Assembly (NCBI GenBank): GCA_002694525.1
Contig: NZMN01000064.1
Location: 1-9,971, forward strand
Source of the DNA: Methanobacteriota archaeon
GTDB lineage: Archaea > Thermoplasmatota > Poseidoniia > Poseidoniales > Poseidoniaceae
Reading direction: 5' to 3'
Length of the DNA stretch: 9,971 bases
Position 1 is the first letter of the stretch. Each line of letters begins with the position of its first letter. Under the pieces are notes generated by a model. That model did no database searches. It was not told where the DNA came from and saw nothing but the letters and a program-made list of their open reading frames with translations. This document shows positions 9,242 through 9,971 of this stretch, piece after piece. Both the position numbers and the translations under genes were made by a program.

Positions 9242-9302
9242 GGCCCTCCGTGAAATCCGCCGCTCGGGTGGGGTGAGCGAGAGCGAGGCAACGTCGGAGC
9301 CT
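9241..9302 (+). other. Possible folded intergenic element after the giant gene
   Basis: AGGC..TCCG (9241-9250, two-base bulge) can pair with CGGAGCCT (9295-9302), enclosing a CGCTC/GAGCG hairpin (9261-9265 with 9275-9279). There is no T-run, so it is not an obvious terminator and the next gene may be reached by read-through. Such pairings are common by chance in GC-rich DNA. Confidence 0.2.
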
Positions 9303-9305
9303 TAA

Positions 9306-9337
9306 CCTTCAAAGGGTGAAGGCCCGTGAGTTGGGCC
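9306..9337 (+). promoter_or_regulatory. Two overlapping hairpins, a Shine-Dalgarno site and a TATA-like string at the start of the small gene
   Basis: CCTTCA (9306-9311) pairs perfectly with TGAAGG (9317-9322) and would bury GGTGA (9315-9319), the likely Shine-Dalgarno site for GTG 9326. GGCCC (9321-9325) pairs with GGGCC (9333-9337), putting that GTG in a seven-base loop. The stems share bases 9321-9322, so only one can form fully. CCTTCAAAGGG (9306-9316) also resembles the promoter strings before the neighbouring genes; used as a TATA box it would start transcription near 9336, making a leaderless transcript beginning at ATG 9338. Confidence 0.35.
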
Positions 9338-9781
9338 ATGGACGACTGGAAGTCTCTCATTGACCAAGCCATGCAAATCGAAACAACCGACACAATCGGT
9401 GCTCACCAAATCTACGAGAGCGCAGTGCGCGCGGCCCTGGCCGATTCACAAATGCTGCTGGGCGACGTCGAAGCCGCCGCGATCATCGAGGCGATTTACG
9501 GAGCGTTGGTGGCGTACTCTCAAACGGTGATGCTTCGAATGAAGGCCGAAGACCCCGAGGTGGGCGGACCCGACCACGCATTCCGTGCCGGTCAAGCCTA
9601 CGGCGTCAGTTGCATTCTCAATCACCTCATCGACCGGTTGACCGACGTCGCAGGCATCACCGCTCTGGGGGCGCTTGACGACTTCTCGGACATGCTTCAC
9701 GACGAGATCATCGTGCAGGCTCGAGCAGCAGGACTGACGGTCGAACTGCTCGATGCAAAGGGCGACATTCTCCTCGAATGA
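9326..9781 (+). CDS. Unrecognised helical soluble protein, about 150 aa
   Basis: The product is 151 aa from GTG 9326, or 147 aa from ATG 9338 (MDDWKSLIDQAMQIE). GTG is preferred because GGTGA lies six bases before it; the ATG would fit a leaderless transcript. There is no signal peptide or transmembrane segment, so a cytoplasmic location is likely. The sequence looks mostly alpha-helical and acidic, with Ala/Leu-rich amphipathic stretches (GDVEAAAIIEAIYGALVAYSQ, FRAGQAYGVSCILNHLIDRL, LDDFSDMLHDEII) and a C-terminal LTVELLDAKGDILLE. I do not recognise the family and see no catalytic or metal-binding motif. It begins 84 nt after the giant surface gene, same strand, so co-transcription is possible. 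A role alongside that protein's cytoplasmic tail is a guess from position. Confidence 0.8.
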   Translation: MSWAMDDWKSLIDQAMQIETTDTIGAHQIYESAVRAALADSQMLLGDVEAAAIIEAIYGALVAYSQTVMLRMKAEDPEVGGPDHAFRAGQAYGVSCILNHLIDRLTDVAGITALGALDDFSDMLHDEIIVQARAAGLTVELLDAKGDILLE

Positions 9782-9791
9782 TGCGTTCAAG

Positions 9792-9806
9792 CACGGCAAA
9801 ACCGTG
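9792..9806 (+). terminator. Weak terminator-like hairpin after the small gene
   Basis: CACGG (9792-9796) and CCGTG (9802-9806) form a 5-bp stem with a CAAAA loop, 10 nt after the stop at 9781. No T-run follows, so termination is doubtful. Confidence 0.25.
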
Positions 9807-9819
9807 TGCCTGTGGCGCG

Positions 9820-9857
9820 ATGAAGGTTGATTCCGCGTCGGTGCCTTCATAACGGGA
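9820..9857 (+). promoter_or_regulatory. Candidate promoter with inverted repeat before the last gene
   Basis: CCTTCATAACGGG (9844-9856) is the best TATA-like string here and would start transcription near 9875, about 24 nt before ATG 9899. ATGAAGG (9820-9826) is the exact reverse complement of CCTTCAT (9844-9850), so the box forms one arm of a 7-bp inverted repeat, a possible operator. The same CCTTCA/TGAAGG hexamers occur before the preceding gene. Confidence 0.35.
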
Positions 9858-9889
9858 TGGACGGTCGGCAGGTTGCTTCATAGCATCGA

Positions 9890-9894
9890 GGGAG
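9890..9894 (+). promoter_or_regulatory. Shine-Dalgarno site of the last gene
   Basis: GGGAG lies four bases before ATG 9899 and supports that start. Confidence 0.5.
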
Positions 9895-9898
9895 TCAA

Positions 9899-9971
9899 AT
9901 GAGCAACCCAGAACGTAAGACAAACGCCCAGTTGGTTGATACCATCAACCAGCTGAAAGCCCAGTCTCGCG
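9899..9971 (+). CDS. N-terminal fragment of an unrecognised protein (3' end off window)
   Basis: ATG 9899 opens a frame that runs to the window edge: 24 complete codons encoding MSNPERKTNAQLVDTINQLK and then AQSR. A Shine-Dalgarno site and a TATA-like box stand at suitable distances, so this looks like a real start. The fragment is polar and probably helical, with no signal peptide. It is too short to identify. It follows the small helical gene by 117 nt, and a promoter candidate between them suggests it can be transcribed separately. Confidence 0.6.
   Translation, partial: MSNPERKTNAQLVDTINQLKAQSR

Overview
The window most likely comes from a planktonic marine archaeon, probably a Poseidoniales (Marine Group II) euryarchaeote. 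The reasons are giant Asp/Asn-rich surface proteins with DxDxDG calcium loops, a cytoplasmic DUF4129-like tail, Shine-Dalgarno sites complementary to an archaeal 16S tail (GAGGTG, GGTGA), and AT-rich TATA-like boxes about 25 nt before plausible transcript starts. This assignment is an inference from style; no rRNA or marker gene is present. All genes seen are on the + strand.

Layout: (1) 3-926 is the C-terminal part of a secreted protein whose start lies off the left edge. It has a Gln/Gly low-complexity tract (twelve contiguous GQQ triplets) followed by thrombospondin type 3-like calcium repeats, and it ends without a membrane anchor. (2) 927-1153 is non-coding: a strong hairpin followed by a T-run (probable terminator), a nested set of direct and inverted repeats, a TATA-like box inside a palindrome, and a Shine-Dalgarno site. 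(3) 1154-9241 is one giant gene (2695 aa). In order it encodes an N-terminal hydrophobic signal/anchor, about 1150 residues rich in calcium loops with several interrupting segments, about 1200 residues of Ig-like, sequon-rich domains, one transmembrane helix, and a roughly 160-residue cytoplasmic tail resembling DUF4129. (4) 9242-9325 is a short, hairpin-rich intergenic stretch. (5) 9326-9781 encodes an unrecognised, mostly helical soluble protein of about 150 aa. (6) 9782-9898 is a spacer with two inverted repeats and a second TATA-like motif. (7) 9899-9971 is the first 24 codons of another unrecognised gene.

Inferred joint role: the first two genes look like a calcium-stabilised cell-surface apparatus, one part apparently lacking a C-terminal anchor and one membrane-anchored with a cytoplasmic domain. 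The anchored protein could be an adhesin, a cell-wall stalk or a surface receptor. The small helical protein downstream could be cytoplasmic and act with the tail, but only position supports that. No mobile element, CRISPR array, tRNA or rRNA was seen.
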